Shown in pieces: positions 11,651-23,635 of a stretch of DNA of 64,000 nt. The notes beneath the pieces were generated by a model. That model searched no databases and was not told where the DNA came from. It worked only from the letters and a program-made list of their open reading frames with translations. The position numbers and the translations under genes are program-made. The first letter of the stretch is position 1, and the number at the start of each line of letters is the position of its first letter. Source of the stretch: Budorcas taxicolor (taxonomy: Eukaryota; Chordata; Mammalia; Artiodactyla; Bovidae); NCBI RefSeq assembly GCF_023091745.1, contig NC_068925.1:3906001-3970000 (forward strand), in the 5' to 3' direction.

Positions 11651-11700
11651 TGTGCTCAGCCGCTCCAGTCGTGTCCGACTTTGCAAGCCCGTGGTCAGCA
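11651..11700 (-). mobile_element. Short Bov-A/BovB tail fragment
   Basis: The reverse complement of the RTE tail (GCTCCAGTCGTGTCCGAC) is present with little else. It is a remnant. Confidence 0.65.
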
Positions 11701-12179
11701 CCTTTAGCCTCCTGACTTTCCTCCTACTCTATCGCTCGCTTCGCTTCCTGCGCCGCTCTACTCGAGCTCTCGGCCTGTGACTTTATCCCCTCACTAACCA
11801 AGATTCTAGCGCGTGTGCTCTCAGCTGTTACGCTGCTGAAAACGCCACTTGGAATTAATCTGCCCACCTTTTCTGCTCCAATGCCTAGAAAAATATCTTA
11901 CCAAGCCACTGTAGGAATTAAACAAATTGATGCCCCTCTCATGCACACTTTCCAGCCCCCCACAGGCCTCCTGTGTCTGTAGCCACTCTCAGCAGCAGAC
12001 CGTCATTATTCCAAGAGAAAATAAAGGCCGTAAGGAAGGCCCCACCCTAACCTAGAACACCTGCTCTGCAGTCTCCCTATCCCTATTGTTACAACATTGT
12101 CTATATTTCTACCCATCTGTCTCTTGCCTCCTCTCCGCAGTTACATTTTCCTGTTCTCATTCTTACCGGTTCCTCGCCA

Positions 12180-12337
12180 CGCTCCTCTGTCCATGGGATT
12201 CTCCAGGCAAGAGTACTGGAGCAGGTTGCCATTTTCTCCTCCAGGGGTTCTTCCTGACCAGCAACTGAACCCTTGTCCCTGATGCCTCTTGCATTAGCAG
12301 GCGGGTTCTTCACCACTAGCGCCCCCTGGGAAGCCCT
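12180..12337 (-). mobile_element. Bov-tA SINE
   Basis: This is the reverse complement of the Bov-tA body and head, from 'ctctgtccatgggattctcc' to 'cactagcgccccctgggaag'. The head is intact enough to show orientation. Confidence 0.88.
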
Positions 12338-12639
12338 TCAGAAATCTTACTCAAATCAATGATTTCTTCTTCCCTATATTTTCAAGCTTCTCCCTCTTCC
12401 AGTTCTTTCCCTAAAGCCTATAATGAAGTTCAAGAATTCTGCCTTAAAAAAAAAAAAGCCCCATGCCAACCCTCCACTCCCACCCCAGTTACCTTATCAC
12501 CACTTTCTCCTTCTGTTCACTTCAAGTTTCTTAAAGGAATGCCCTATGTCCTTGGCGTGTCTAATCCCTTATTTCCAGTTACTCACAATCTGGTTTCTGT
12601 TCCCTTGGCTCCTTGAAAATGGTTAGAATTCTTCTGACA

Positions 12640-13180
12640 AAAATGAGCATTTATTTCCAGGTTGCCAAATCCAGCAGACCGTCTTCTGTCTCGCCTTAGG
12701 TGACCCTCCTGATGACAAGTTCTGCCCTCTCTCCTTCCTGCAGTGGGTGCCGTGTCTGTTTCACCCTCTACACCCCAGCCATCCTGAAACCCCTACAGTA
12801 GATTATCCTTTGTGCCTGTGGCCCTCTTGGCCTGAAGAATCCTTATGTCTTTTCTTCTTCAATTCCCCTTGAAATCACAGCCCAGGAAGAAGCCCTCTGC
12901 ACTGGCCACGTGTCCCACGTCTGCCGCTGTTACAGTGCTCATCGTATGTGAGAGCTCACTTTCCTAGTTCCCTGGACTGAAGCTCTTTGGGAACAGGAAC
13001 TCTCTTTTAAACCTACTTGTTTGTTCAGGATTTGACACAGTTGGCCACCACAACCTGCCTGGAGCTTTTTTTCGCCCAGGCCTTCACGACACCACATTTC
13101 CCTGGTTTATCTCCCACTTCACTGGCTCTTGCTTCTTAAACTTGGGTTACGACTTCTCTGTTTAACCTCAAGATGTTGGA
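12640..13180 (+). repeat. L2 LINE relic (RT-domain part)
   Basis: The segment around 13025-13160 follows the L2 reverse-transcriptase coding order ('tttgacacagttggccacc', 'tccctggtttatctcccac', 'tcactggctcttgcttct'). It is heavily mutated and non-coding. Confidence 0.6.
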
Positions 13181-13269
13181 CTATTCCAGCTCCACCAAAC
13201 TCCGCCCTGGCCTGCTTCTGTACTCTGCATACTGTCTACCCACTCTCTCTAGGCAATCTCCTCTACTTT

Positions 13270-13465
13270 TTTTTGTTTTAATGTTTAGTTATTTACTGGC
13301 ACTGCAACTTGTCTTAATTGCCACATGTGGGGTCTTTCGCTGTGGTGTGCAGGCTTAGCTGCCTGCAGCATGTGTGATCTTAGCTCCCCAACCTCCCAAC
13401 TAGGTATCACACCCGTGTGCCCTGCATTTCCAGGCAGATTCTTAACCCCTGGAGCAGAGGCAAGT
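13270..13465 (-). mobile_element. CHR-type SINE
   Basis: The reverse-strand CHR body is recognisable from 'gccacatgtggggtctttcg', 'gcagcatgtgtgatcttagc' and 'ccaggcagattcttaaccc'. It is diverged. Confidence 0.75.
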
Positions 13466-13775
13466 CCTTCCTCCATTGTTTTAAATCTCATCCGCATGCT
13501 GCTGGTTCCCGAGTTTCTGTTCGAGTCTGACCTCTCCCCTGGGCTTCAGACGCACAGATCCGACTGCCTGCTCCTTGTAGGCAGGACACAGTGGAGGCAT
13601 GGGCCAGGCGGCAGTGTAGGTGGAAAGGGGGTGTATCTGGAGAGAGGGAGAGCCAGTTGATTGTGAGAAATGGAAATCTAGGTGACTTTTGGGTTAGGAT
13701 GACCAACAATCTCTGTTGGCCTGAGGCGGAGGCGTTTCCTGGGGCGTGGAGTTATCAGAGCTAAAACCAGGACAG

Positions 13776-13932
13776 AAGTGACAGTGTCAGTCGCTCACTT
13801 GTGTCTGACTCTTTATGACCCAGGGACTGGAGCCCGCCAGGCTCCTCTGTCCACGGAATTCTCCAGGCAAGAATGCTGGAGTCGGTAGCCATTCCCTTCC
13901 CCAAGAGATCTTTCCCAACCCAGGGTCCCAAG
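13776..13932 (-). mobile_element. Bov-tA SINE, head missing
   Basis: The reverse-strand body runs from 'cagtcgctcacttgtgtctg' through 'ctccaggcaagaatgctgga' to 'tttcccaacccagggtc'. The tRNA-derived head is truncated. Confidence 0.85.
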
Positions 13933-14089
13933 CAAATCAGGACAGTTGGTCATACTACTCCTAGGCTTGAGGGGCCAAGAAATGGAATGATTGTTAATTG
14001 GACCATATTCTGAGATAATGAGGACTCAGGGAAAACTAATTTGAAGATGTATTAAGTTTGAGATGCTTATTAAACATCACCTTCCTCCT

Positions 14090-14640
14090 TGTCGCCAAAC
14101 ATAGTAAAGCTGGTCCATTATAATTTCTCCTCCTTCATCTGATCAGTCATTGAGTCCTGTCAACTATAATACCTTCGTGACTCCCCAACTCTCCGTTTCC
14201 AGTCTAGCCATCTCTCTGGTTGAGCTCATTGCTTCCTACCTATACTTGTACAAGAACATTCCACTTGATCTCTCTTCTGTCTTCTTCTCAGTTCAGTCCA
14301 GCCACCAAATGACCCAAGAGCCATTCCCAAGGAACCAGTCTGACCATGTCACTGCCTGGCTGGCTTGACACTTTATGTAGAAGGAAACAGACCACACTGC
14401 TTAGCATGGCTTTCAAAGTACTCCAGCATTCAGGCCCTACATAACAAACCTATCCTCCATCCCATAGAACCTAACCCAGTTTGACCAGCTTATTAGAAAT
14501 TTCTCCAACATGCTCTCTATATTCTTCCATGTCTACCTTTCCTCTAAACCCATTTTTTTCTACTTGAAGTGTCCTTTGCCTCCCTATCCTTTAACTCCCC
14601 TCTTCCTCCAACAAACTCCAACCCCATTTCTATTAATATT
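14090..14640 (+). repeat. L2 LINE relic
   Basis: Landmarks in the L2 order are 'tctgaccatgtcactgcctg', 'tttcaaagtactccagcatt', 'aggccctacataacaaacc' and 'agtgtcctttgcctccc'. There are no open frames of note. Confidence 0.65.
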
Positions 14641-14654
14641 TACTGAGAGAATGA

Positions 14655-15010
14655 GTGAAGCATCATAGTTAAAAGTATGGACTCTGGAACCAATCAGGGC
14701 TTAACTCCCAGTTCTCTGCCATTCCCTAGCTGTGTAACCTTGGGTAGGTTACTATGCGTCAGGTCCCTCATCCATAAATCGGGAGATATATACACATATC
14801 ACATAAGATACATTAGTTGGCATTATTATGTGTCAAATATGGTACTAAGAACTGTTCATACATTATCTAATTTAGTCCTCCCAACTTCTCTGAGAGGTAT
14901 TATTATTATTCAAATTTTAGGCATGACCCCTTAATATTCAAGGGCACACAGCTGGTGGAAATGGGAAACTGGAATTCAAGCCCAAATCTGCCTGGATCAA
15001 TGCCTAGGTT
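14655..15010 (+). repeat. MIR-type SINE relics
   Basis: MIR core words are visible ('agtatggactctggaacc', 'tagctgtgtaaccttgggta'). A second MIR/L2-like stretch follows ('tgtgtcaaatatggtacta', 'tctaatttagtcctcccaac'). Probably two adjacent ancient fragments. Confidence 0.6.
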
Positions 15011-15496
15011 TCCTTCACAGCACTAGAAAGAGCCCTAGGAAGGAAACCAGAGAGGTCTGATTCTTTAAACTGCCGCTTAGATGGAACAGGCAGCAAAGAC
15101 TGTGTGCTCTGGAAGGAGGACAGAGAAAAACAGAATCAAGAGGAAGTAACGTTAGGATCAGAGTCAACGGGAGGTGATGAGCCAGTATATAACCCCTCAG
15201 GTGAAAAGAAATAACGGTACATTACACATGGTTATGATCTTAATAGCAATAGCAGGCTATGTTCCCAAAAGCAAGGTCAGAATTGTTACTGGGAAAAGGC
15301 AAACTGAAACTGTTAACTTGAGGAGACAAGTGCTGTGTGTAACACTTTAACCCCAAGGGACCTAGCACAAAATCAGGGACTCAAAGAGTTTAGGAGCTGG
15401 ACGAGGCAATGGAGTGACATCGTTAAAGTACCGAAAGAAAAAAAAAATAACCTAGAATTCTTTGGCTAGTGAAAATATCATTCAAAAATAAAGGGT

Positions 15497-15665
15497 TAGC
15501 CCGCACTCTGGAGCCGTGAGCCAGAACTACTGAGGCTGCAAGCCACAACTGCTGAAGCCTGAGTGCTCCCTGGAGCCTGTGCTCTGCCACAAGCGAAGCA
15601 CCCACAGTCAGGAGCTGAGCGCTGCAGTTAGAGCAAGCCCACACACAGCGGTGAGGACCTCACAG
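15497..15665 (+). mobile_element. CHR-type SINE, 5'-truncated
   Basis: The CHR 3' half is seen ('gagccagaactactgaggc', 'cacaactgctgaagcc', 'cacacacagcggtgagga'). It directly abuts a reverse-strand BovB piece. Confidence 0.75.
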
Positions 15666-16760
15666 CTGCGGCTGTCCAGTCGCCCCGTCGTGTCCGACTC
15701 TTTGCAACCCCATGGACTGCAGCACGCCAGGCTTCCCCGTCCTTCACCAACTCCCAGAGCTTGCTCAAACTCATGTCCATCGATTCGGTGATGCCACCCA
15801 ACCATGTCATCCTCTGTCGCCCCCTGCTCCTCTTGCCTTCAGTCTTTCCCAGCATCGGGGTCTTTTCCAAGGAGTCAGCTCATCACATCTGGTGGCCAAA
15901 GTATTGGAGCTTCAGTATCAGTCTTTCCAATGAATATTCAGGACTGATTTCCTTTAGGATGGACTGGTTGGATCTCCTTGCAATCCAAGGGACTCTCAAG
16001 AGTCTTCTAAAACACCACAGTTCAAAAGCATCAATTCTTTGACACTCAGGCTTCTTTATAGTCCAGCTCTCACGTCCATACATGACCACTGGAAAAACCA
16101 CAGCCTTGACTAGACGGACCTTTGTTGGCAAAGTAATGTCTCTGCTTTTTAATACACTGTCTAGGTTTGTCATAGCTTTTCTTCCAAGGAGCAAGTGTCT
16201 TTTAATTTCGTGGCTGCAGTCACCATCTGCAGTGATTTTGGAGACCAAGAAAACAAAGTCTATTACTGTTTCCATTGTTTCCCCATCTATTTGCCATGAA
16301 GTGATGGGACCGGATGCCATGATCTTAGTTTTCTGAATGTTGAGCTTTAAGCCAACTTTTTCCTCTTTCACTTTCATCAAGAGGCTCTTTAGTTCCTCCT
16401 CGCTTTCTGCCGTAAGGATGGTGTCATTTGCATATCTGAGGTTATTGATATTTCTCCCAGCAGTCTTGATTCCAGCTTGGACTTCATCCAGCCCAGCATT
16501 TCACATAATGCACTCTGCATATAAGTTAAATAAGCAGGGGGACAATATACAGCCTTGTCATACTCCTTTCCCAGTTTGGAACCAGTCCGCTGTTTCATGT
16601 CCAGTTCTAACTGTTGCTTCTTGACCTGCATACAGATTTCTCAGGAGGCAGGTATGGCAGTTTGGTATGCCTACCTCTTTTAAGAATTTTCCAGTTTCTT
16701 GTGATCCACACAAAGGCTTTAGTGTAGTCAATGAAGTCTCTGTGTGTACACACATGGAAT
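15666..16760 (-). mobile_element. BovB (RTE) LINE, 3' fragment about 1.1 kb
   Basis: The reverse-strand frame at 15883-16380 reads the C-terminal part of the BovB reverse-transcriptase protein, including KLNIQKTKIMASGP and RRLLRVPWIARRSNQ. The BovB tail follows toward 15670. Upstream coding pieces extend to about 16750 in shifted frames. No complete RT catalytic core is present, so the copy is dead. Confidence 0.92.
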
Positions 16761-17077
16761 CGTATATTATTTAAAGATCTACTGTGATGAGTTAACCTAT
16801 ATATTTTAACATTACAATAGCCACAAAAATGAAATCAGATAAATAGGTATAGCTGATAGGTCAATAGTGTAGATAAAATCACACACAAAAAATACTCAAT
16901 CCAAAAGAAGGTAAGAAAAGAGAGAAAAAAATGAAATCAGATGGGACATAAAGAAAACAAAGAGCAAGATAGTAAATTTAAATCAACTCTATTGATAATT
17001 ACATTAAATATAAGTGGTCTAAATACTCCCAATTAAAAAGCAGACATCATCATATTGGGTTTTAAAAATAAAACTGT

Positions 17078-17370
17078 ACGGACGTCCCCAGTGGTGCAGT
17101 GGATAGGAATCCACCTGTCAATGCAGGGCACAATGGGGGATGTGCTCAATCCCTGGTGTAGGAAGATCCCAGATTCCATGGAACAACTAAGCCCATGCCC
17201 CACAACTACTGAACCTGTGTGCTGCGACGATGAAGTCCACACCCCAGAGCCTGCGCTCCACGGCAAGAGAAGCCACTGCAACGAGAAGCCTGAGCTCCAC
17301 AATGAAGAGGAGCCCCCCACTAGCCGTAGCTAGAGAAAGCCTCCACACAGCAACAAATACCCCAAAATTT
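17078..17370 (+). mobile_element. CHR-type SINE
   Basis: The full head and body are present: 'cagtggtgcagtggatagg', 'caactaagcccatgcccc' and 'gagaagccactgcaacgag', ending in 'ccacacagcaacaaatacc'. It is inserted in the L1 relic. Confidence 0.85.
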
Positions 17371-17402
17371 ACTTATTCATTTTAAAGAAAGCAACTATAA
17401 CA

Positions 17403-17613
17403 GCCTTCCCCAGTGGCTCAGCAGTAAAAAAAATCCACCTGACATACAGGAGAAATGGTTTTAATCCCCGGGTTGGGAAGATCCTCTGGAGAAGGAAATG
17501 GCAACCCACTCCCATATTCTTGCCTAGGAAATCCTGTGGGCAGTGGAGCCTGGTGGGCTGCAGTCCATGGAGGTCACAAAGAGTTGGACACAACTGAGCA
17601 ACTAAACAACAAA
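17403..17613 (+). mobile_element. Bov-tA SINE
   Basis: The tRNA head ('ccagtggctcagcagtaa') and BovA body are seen, with the AACTGAGCAACTAAACAAC end typical of Bov-tA. It forms an inverted pair with the next SINE. Confidence 0.9.
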
Positions 17614-17659
17614 AAGCTGCTGTATGTTGTCTACAGGAAACCTACTTGAAATATGAGGA

Positions 17660-17812
17660 CTATACAGTCCATGGAATTCTCCAGCCCAGAACACTGGAAT
17701 GCTGAGAAGCCGTTCCCTTCTCCAGGAGATCTTCCCAAGCCATGGCTCAAACCCAGGCCTCCCGCAGCACATGCGGGTTCTTTACCAGCTGAGCCACCAG
17801 GGAAGCCCAAAT
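17660..17812 (-). mobile_element. Bov-tA SINE
   Basis: The reverse-strand body and head end in 'ctgagccaccagggaagcc'. It lies about 45 bp from an oppositely oriented Bov-tA and directly beside a same-strand copy. Confidence 0.88.
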
Positions 17813-17814
17813 GC

Positions 17815-17983
17815 AAGGACTGTAGCCCACCAGGCTCCTCCGTCTATGGGATTTCCTAGGCAAGAGTACCGGAGTGGGTTGCCATTTCCTTCTCCAGAGG
17901 ATCTTCCCTCCCCATGGATCGAACCCGGGTCTCCCGCATTGCAAGCAGACGCTTTACCGTCTGAGGCACCAGGGAAGCCTAAT
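17815..17983 (-). mobile_element. Bov-tA SINE
   Basis: The reverse-strand copy has 'ccaggctcctccgtctatgg' and 'cgaacccgggtctcccgc', with the head 'accgtctgaggcaccagg'. It is in tandem with the preceding copy. Confidence 0.9.
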
Positions 17984-18807
17984 ACAAGGACAGATGGCAT
18001 TAAAAATAAAAGTATGGTCAAACTTACAGCTATGGCAATGTGACAAGACTGTCAATCCACTCCACCAAAAGCAAACCTAAAACTGGACAAACCGTCAAAA
18101 AGAAATATCTCAGGGCTCTGGGAATGAACCAAAGGTGCATCCCCCAATATAAGAAGTATTTATTCTTGAAAAACTGCTAGAGCTTTGGGTGTAAAGTAAT
18201 AAAGAAAGTGGGTTTCTCAACCTCAGAACATGACATTTGGGACTGGATAAATGTTTGTTGTGAGGGATTAGAAAATATCTGGAACTGTATGAAAATGAAA
18301 TTACAACATGTGAGCACATTTGAGAAGCAGCTAGAGCAGTGCTTATGGGGAAATGTATAGCATTGGGTAGTTACATTAGAAGAAAAGAAAGGTTCTGAAT
18401 CAGTGCTTTAAGTTCCACCTTAAGAAATCTGAAAGACAATTAAACCCAAAGAATGTGAAAGAAGGAAATAGATTACAAATCAGAAATCAGTGGGCTAGAA
18501 CACAACACAGAGCAAAGTACAACAAAAACAACAGAGGGAAAAAAATTAATGAAACCAAATGCTGTTTCTTTTTAAAGACTGATAAAATTGGTAAAACTAT
18601 TGACAGACTAAAAAGAAAGAGAAGAGGAAAGCTATAAATCACCAGCACCGGGAATGACAGAGAAGACATCACCCATCCTAACGACCAGGCAATGATGCTT
18701 GCTTGCTTTCACAACTTCTGTTCAAAAATGTACTAAATGTCTAACCAGTACCATAAGATAAGAAAAAAGAAATAAAAGGCATATACTGTTACTATTCAAA
18801 GATATGA

Positions 18808-18942
18808 TCTGCTGCTGCTAAGTCGCTTCAGTCGTGTCCGACTCTGTGCGACCCCATAGTCAGCAGCCCACCAGGCTCCTCCGTCCCTGGGATTCTCCAG
18901 GCAAGAATCCTGGAGTCGGTTGCCATTTCTTTCTCCAAGGTA
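18808..18942 (-). mobile_element. BOV-A2 SINE monomer
   Basis: It starts with the reverse-complement (GCT)n/AAGTCGCTTCAGTCGTGTCC end and runs to 'gttgccatttctttctcc'. One monomer only. Confidence 0.9.
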
Positions 18943-19369
18943 AGATCATCTATGTAAAAGTTCTAGGGTCACAGGATACGAGATCAATATATCAAAATAA
19001 ATATATGTATATGAAAAACTATGAAACGCTGGTGATAGAAAAATTTTAAAGCCCAAATAAATGGAGAAATGTACTCTGTTTTTGGATCAGAAGACAATGT
19101 TGCTAAGGTGTCAATGTTCTAAAGTCAATCTATAAAGTCAATGTAATCCCATTTAATACCTTAGTTAAGTGTGTTTTTTTTTGGTAAGAATTAATAATCT
19201 GCTTCTAAGATTCAAAGAGAAATGCAAAGGACCTACAAGAGCCAAACTGTGTTGAAAAAGAACAAAGTGATTAAAGTTAACAGTAATCAAGACACCGTAG
19301 CATTTATGTAAGGACAGAGGTACAAATCACTGAAGCAGAAACTGAAATAGTATATAATCAGTTGATTTT

Positions 19370-19484
19370 TTTTGCTCATACACACAGCCTATGGCGATCT
19401 TAGTTCCCTGACCAGGGATGGAACCCTTGCCCCCTGCATTGGAAGCATGACACCTTAACCAATGGACTGCAAGGGAAATCCTAA
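19370..19484 (-). mobile_element. CHR-type SINE fragment
   Basis: The reverse-strand CHR 5' part is seen: 'gatcttagttccctgacc', 'gcattggaagcatgacacc' and 'aatggactgcaagggaaatc'. Confidence 0.75.
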
Positions 19485-19599
19485 TATAACCAATTGATTT
19501 TTAACAAAGATGCCAAGGTTACTTTTCAACAATTTATTATCTGTGTGTAAAAGCATCAATCTCAAAACCTTACTTCATATCATATACAAAAAGTAACTC

Positions 19600-19790
19600 A
19601 GGGATTCCCGAAGTGGTCCAGTCCCTGAGACTCTGAGTTCCCAGTGCAGGGGGCCTAGGTTCAATTCCTGGTCATGGAACTGAGACCCCACATGCTGCAG
19701 GGCAACTACCCCCTGTGCCGCAGCGAGAGAAGCGCCGCAGTGAAGAGCCTGTGCCACATGCAGACCCGGAACAGCCAAATAATAAGTGAA
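19600..19790 (+). mobile_element. CHR-type SINE
   Basis: The head 'gggattcccgaagtggtcc' is followed by CHR body words ('aactgagaccccacatgctg', 'gcagtgaagagcctgtgcc'). It is inserted in the L1 relic. Confidence 0.8.
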
Positions 19791-20160
19791 TTAAGTCCAT
19801 TTGAAAACAAACAAACAAACAGAATGTTAACTGAAAATGTCAAAATTAAAACCATAAAATGTCCAGAAAAAGAAATAGGCAAAAATAATTATGACTTTGC
19901 ATTAGAGAAAGATTTATGAGGTAGGGCAATAAAAAAAAGCACAGACCATAGAAGAAAAATTGATAAATTGGACTTCAGCAACATTAAAAATTTTGCTCTT
20001 CAAATAACATTAAGAAAATGAAAATGCAGGCTACTGACTAGGAGAAAATAGTTTCTATACACACACACACAACTTGGTTTAAACAATGGACAAAAGATTT
20101 GAATACATGCTTCGGCATATCATTAAACATCAAGGAAATAAAAATTTACACTAAAATAAG

Positions 20161-20433
20161 GTGGAGAAGGCGATGGCACCCCACTTCAGTACTCTAGCCT
20201 GGAAAATCCCATGGACGGAGGAGCCTGGTGGGCAGCAGTCCATGGGGTCGCTAAGGGTCGGACACGACTGAGCGACTTCACTTTCACTATCCACTTCCAT
20301 GCACTGGAGAAGGAAATGGCAACCCACTCCAGTGTTCTTGCCTGGAGAATCCCAGGCACGGGCGAGCCTGGTGGGCTGCCGTCTATGGGGTCGCACAGAG
20401 TCAGACACGACTGAAGTGACTTAGCAGCAGCAA
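20161..20433 (+). mobile_element. BOV-A2 SINE (dimer)
   Basis: Two BovA monomers are joined by the CTTCACTTTCACTATCCACTT linker. The second ends GACTGAAGTGACTTAGCAGC with a short GCA tail. The sequence is well preserved, so the insertion is relatively young. Confidence 0.95.
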
Positions 20434-20860
20434 AGCCACTAGAGTAGCTAAACTTGAAAAAATTTATGATGTAAAGTGTTGGGGAGGGGGAGAAGCAGCT
20501 GGGTCTCTCATGCTGGCTGCCAAATGGGACAGCCACTTTGGAAAACTGGGAGTGTTCTTAGAAAGTTTTATACATACAGTTATCACTTTATCCAGCATAT
20601 CATTCTTAAATCTATCCAAAAGGAATGAAAATGTACATCTGCAGAAACACTTCTATGCAAATGTTCATAGCAACTTTAACCACAACAGCCATAAACTAAA
20701 CAAACCAACCATCCATCAGCTAGGAAATGAATAAGGAAACTGTGGTATATTCACACGATGGAATACTACTCAGCAACAAAAAAAGAATGGACTGCTGATA
20801 TACTAAACAGCACAGATGAATCTCAAAGCATTGCACTGGTGAAAGAAGCCAAACACAAAA

Positions 20861-20878
20861 GGGTTAGGGTTAGGGTTA
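20861..20878 (+). repeat. Short interstitial telomere-like tract
   Basis: Three exact GGGTTA units sit inside the 3' part of an L1 relic, between 'aagccaaacacaaaa' and 'tatgacaccattc'. It is too short for a satellite. Confidence 0.9.
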
Positions 20879-21784
20879 TATGACACCATTCTTAAAAATT
20901 CTAGAAAAGGTGAAACAATGATAAAAAGCAGAGCGATGACTGCCGAAAGCTGGAGGTTGGAGAGGTGGCTGAACAGAAAAGAATATAAGGCAACTTTTTG
21001 GAGTGATGGAAATCTCTATATTTTCACTGTGGTAGTGTTTACATGACTGCACATAAATCTTAAAACTCATTGAATTTTATATGGAAAATTGTAAAATTTT
21101 ATTTATATGTAAAGTATACCTCAATAAGCTGATTGAAAAAAAAGTCCTTGACTAGGAAAATTGGATATGAATTATATCCTGCCTAATGAAGAAGTACCTT
21201 TCATAATACTGATCAAATTTCAATAAACCTCATAGTATCACTTGAAAGATCAGTAATGAAGACATAATATCAACTGATTTAAACCTTAGGTATAAAGTCA
21301 TCACTAGTAATACTAGCTTCTCAAAATATCTCAAGTATTAAAAATAAAAATCATGTTTATATTGAAGACAGACATTTTTACATATTTAACTGCTTCTTTG
21401 AAATACATGAATTAGTGAATTACTCAGTTGTTGTGTGGCGTAGGGAGCCTATCCTTTGGAAGAAGGAGACTTTGGAAATTGGAACTTGAGTTAAAGAAAA
21501 GTATATTGTGCATCCAAGACATTCTGGTCCCTGTGCTGAGGACCCCCCCACCAAAAAGGTGGTAATCTACAGGAAGAAATGGAATTGCAAACATAATTAT
21601 AATTCAGTGTGATGAACAGTGATCAGAAAGTGTACAGGGCACTGTAACAGTGAAAACATGACAATGAGCTCTGAGGACGTAGAGGTGGATCGGAGAAGCC
21701 TTTAGAGGGCAGATGAAACCTGATCACAGCAGGCAAACATTCCCAAGGGACCCTGAGGGGCTCTGTGCTAAATGATAAGAAGAG

Positions 21785-22020
21785 ACGCTGGAGAGAACGA
21801 AATCTTGCCATTTGTGACAACCTGGGACCTAGGGGGCATTGAGCTAAATGAAGTAAGTAAAGACAAATATCGCATGCTCTCTCTTATATGTGAAATCTTA
21901 AAAACAACAACAAAAACTGAACCAATAAAAACAAGCTCAAAGATACAGATAACCAGAGGAGAGCGTTGAGAGTGGAAGAAATGGGTAAACTGATTTTTTT
22001 TTAAGCTTAAATAAATTTAA
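21785..22020 (+). repeat. L1 LINE 3' fragment
   Basis: It has an L1 3' ORF2-like phrase order ('gacaacctgggacctaggg', 'gagctaaatgaagtaagta', 'tctcttatatgtgaaatct') and then A-rich sequence. It is a separate piece from the preceding L1 relic. Confidence 0.7.
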
Positions 22021-22142
22021 TTTTTTTAACAACTGAATGAGAAAAAAGGAAAAATAAGGAGCCGTGACTAGTGTAACTGTCATCCTATCTGAAAGAACCT
22101 GGGAAATTAATTGCAAGAAAATGCACCTGTTTCACCCTGCGG

Positions 22143-22357
22143 AGGCTTCCCTGGTGGCTCAGATGGTAAAGAATCTGCCTGCAATGCAGGAAACCAGGGG
22201 TTGATCCCTGGATCAGGAAGATTCCCTGGAGAAGAAATGGTAACCCACTCCAGTATTCTTGCCTGGAGAATTCCATGGACAGAGGAGCCTGGCAGGCTAC
22301 AGTCCTTGGAGTCACAAAGAGTCGGACATCACTGAGTGACTAACACTTTCACTTTCA
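22143..22357 (+). mobile_element. Bov-tA SINE
   Basis: A well-preserved head ('gcttccctggtggctcagat') and body end ACTGAGTGACTAACACTTTC. It is nearly full length. Confidence 0.95.
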
Positions 22358-23162
22358 TCCCAATGAAGGACTTTTCTTCTGTAATTCAATATTATTCTAA
22401 AAGTATTGCCATCTCTCAGGTAGTACTGGGTTATATCCCCCAGGCCAACCAGGCTGTGACTTTCAGCAGATTGTCCTAGGGGAGGGAGATCTGTTCAGAG
22501 GTGAATATCTAGAATCAGAAGTAAAGAAAACAAAGAACTCCCATGTAAATTCCTGAAGGTGCAAAAGCATGCCTCGCCTCCCTACACAGTCAAACCAAGC
22601 AGAAACAAAAGAAAGGAAACCACCGCAAGCTGAAAGTGCCTCCCTCACTGCAGGCGTAGGAGAGTTGTAGGCAAACGTGTAACGGCCTCCATTCTGTACA
22701 CCTAGAAGCAGATGGGAGCAACCCCTTGGAGCCAATGTCAAACCCACCAAACAGCAGTCCTGGGTACCCACCCAGCCTTGGCTACTGAGCCTCAGACCAA
22801 CAGTTCTCAGGGCTCTTTTCCTCCTTCCACGCCAGTTGCATATACAGCTCTGTAATCAGGCACAGGGAGTTCCCATGCCCCAAGCAACCTGGCTGTCTCC
22901 TCTCGTTGACAGTGACTGCCCCGATGCACAGGAATGCAACAGAAAACTGAACGTTGAGTTAAGTGAGATGAAACCCTAACAAGAAAAACTCTAACACAAA
23001 AACCCAGCAAATATCTGTACATCAGCCTCTTATATCTCACTTGCAGTCACCTAAACTACCATATTCATTTTATTATTCCTCCATGGAAACCATGAAGAAG
23101 CAATTCATTTGTGTTCAAATATAAATTTCGGTTCTCCTGTAAGGAAGAGCCCCCAGTGATGG

Positions 23163-23349
23163 GTGAAAGTGAAAGTCGTGTCCGACCCTTTGTGACCCCA
23201 TAGACTTTACAGTCCGTGGAGTTCTCCAGGCCAGAATACTGGAGTGGGTAGCCTTTCCCTTCTCCAGGGGATCTTCCCAACCCAGGGATGGAACCCAGGT
23301 CTCCTCCATTGCAGGTGGGTTCTTTACCAGCTGAGCCACCAGGGAAGCT
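23163..23349 (-). mobile_element. Bov-tA SINE
   Basis: The reverse-strand full unit runs from 'gaaagtcgtgtccgacc' to 'gctgagccaccagggaagc'. Confidence 0.93.
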
Positions 23350-23635
23350 ATCAGGGAGCTATCAGTGATGAGTAGTTACCACAAAAAGGTGTAGTCACAG
23401 TTGGCCAGGCAGGCCTAGCATGGGCAGGGCAGTGCGGTATGCCAGCTTGTTCATATACTAAGGAAATGACCTCCAAGCAACAGCCGTCAGATTAGCAGTG
23501 ACCGGAATCTGTCAGGCACTCTAAGATGGCAAGTCACGCCATCTGGTGGAATCAACTGAGCATCTCTAGAAACTCTTTCTAAAAAAGAGGAGTAGAAATG
23601 AAGCCTCTGGTGTGGTGGGGAAAATACTTTTACTA

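Larger units (their letters stand above)
16850..21140 (+). repeat. Old L1 LINE relic, split by many SINEs
   Basis: Diverged L1 ORF2 pieces run collinearly. Examples are about 16920-17050 ('acattaaatataagtggtc'), 18330-18680 ('ttaagaaatctgaaagac', 'aatgaaaccaaatgctg'), 18960-19370, 19920-20160, and a 3' part near 20730-21130 ('gatggaatactactcagc'). At least seven ruminant SINEs are inserted between the pieces. No usable ORF remains. Confidence 0.75.

Noticed and set aside
11151..11780. 209-codon plus-strand open frame
   Set aside because: It has no recognisable domain, is partly overlapped by a SINE tail fragment, and the surrounding sequence is repeat-like.
20056..20073. (AC)n as a regulatory element
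   Set aside because: It is a short microsatellite in an L1 relic, with nothing further to support a function.
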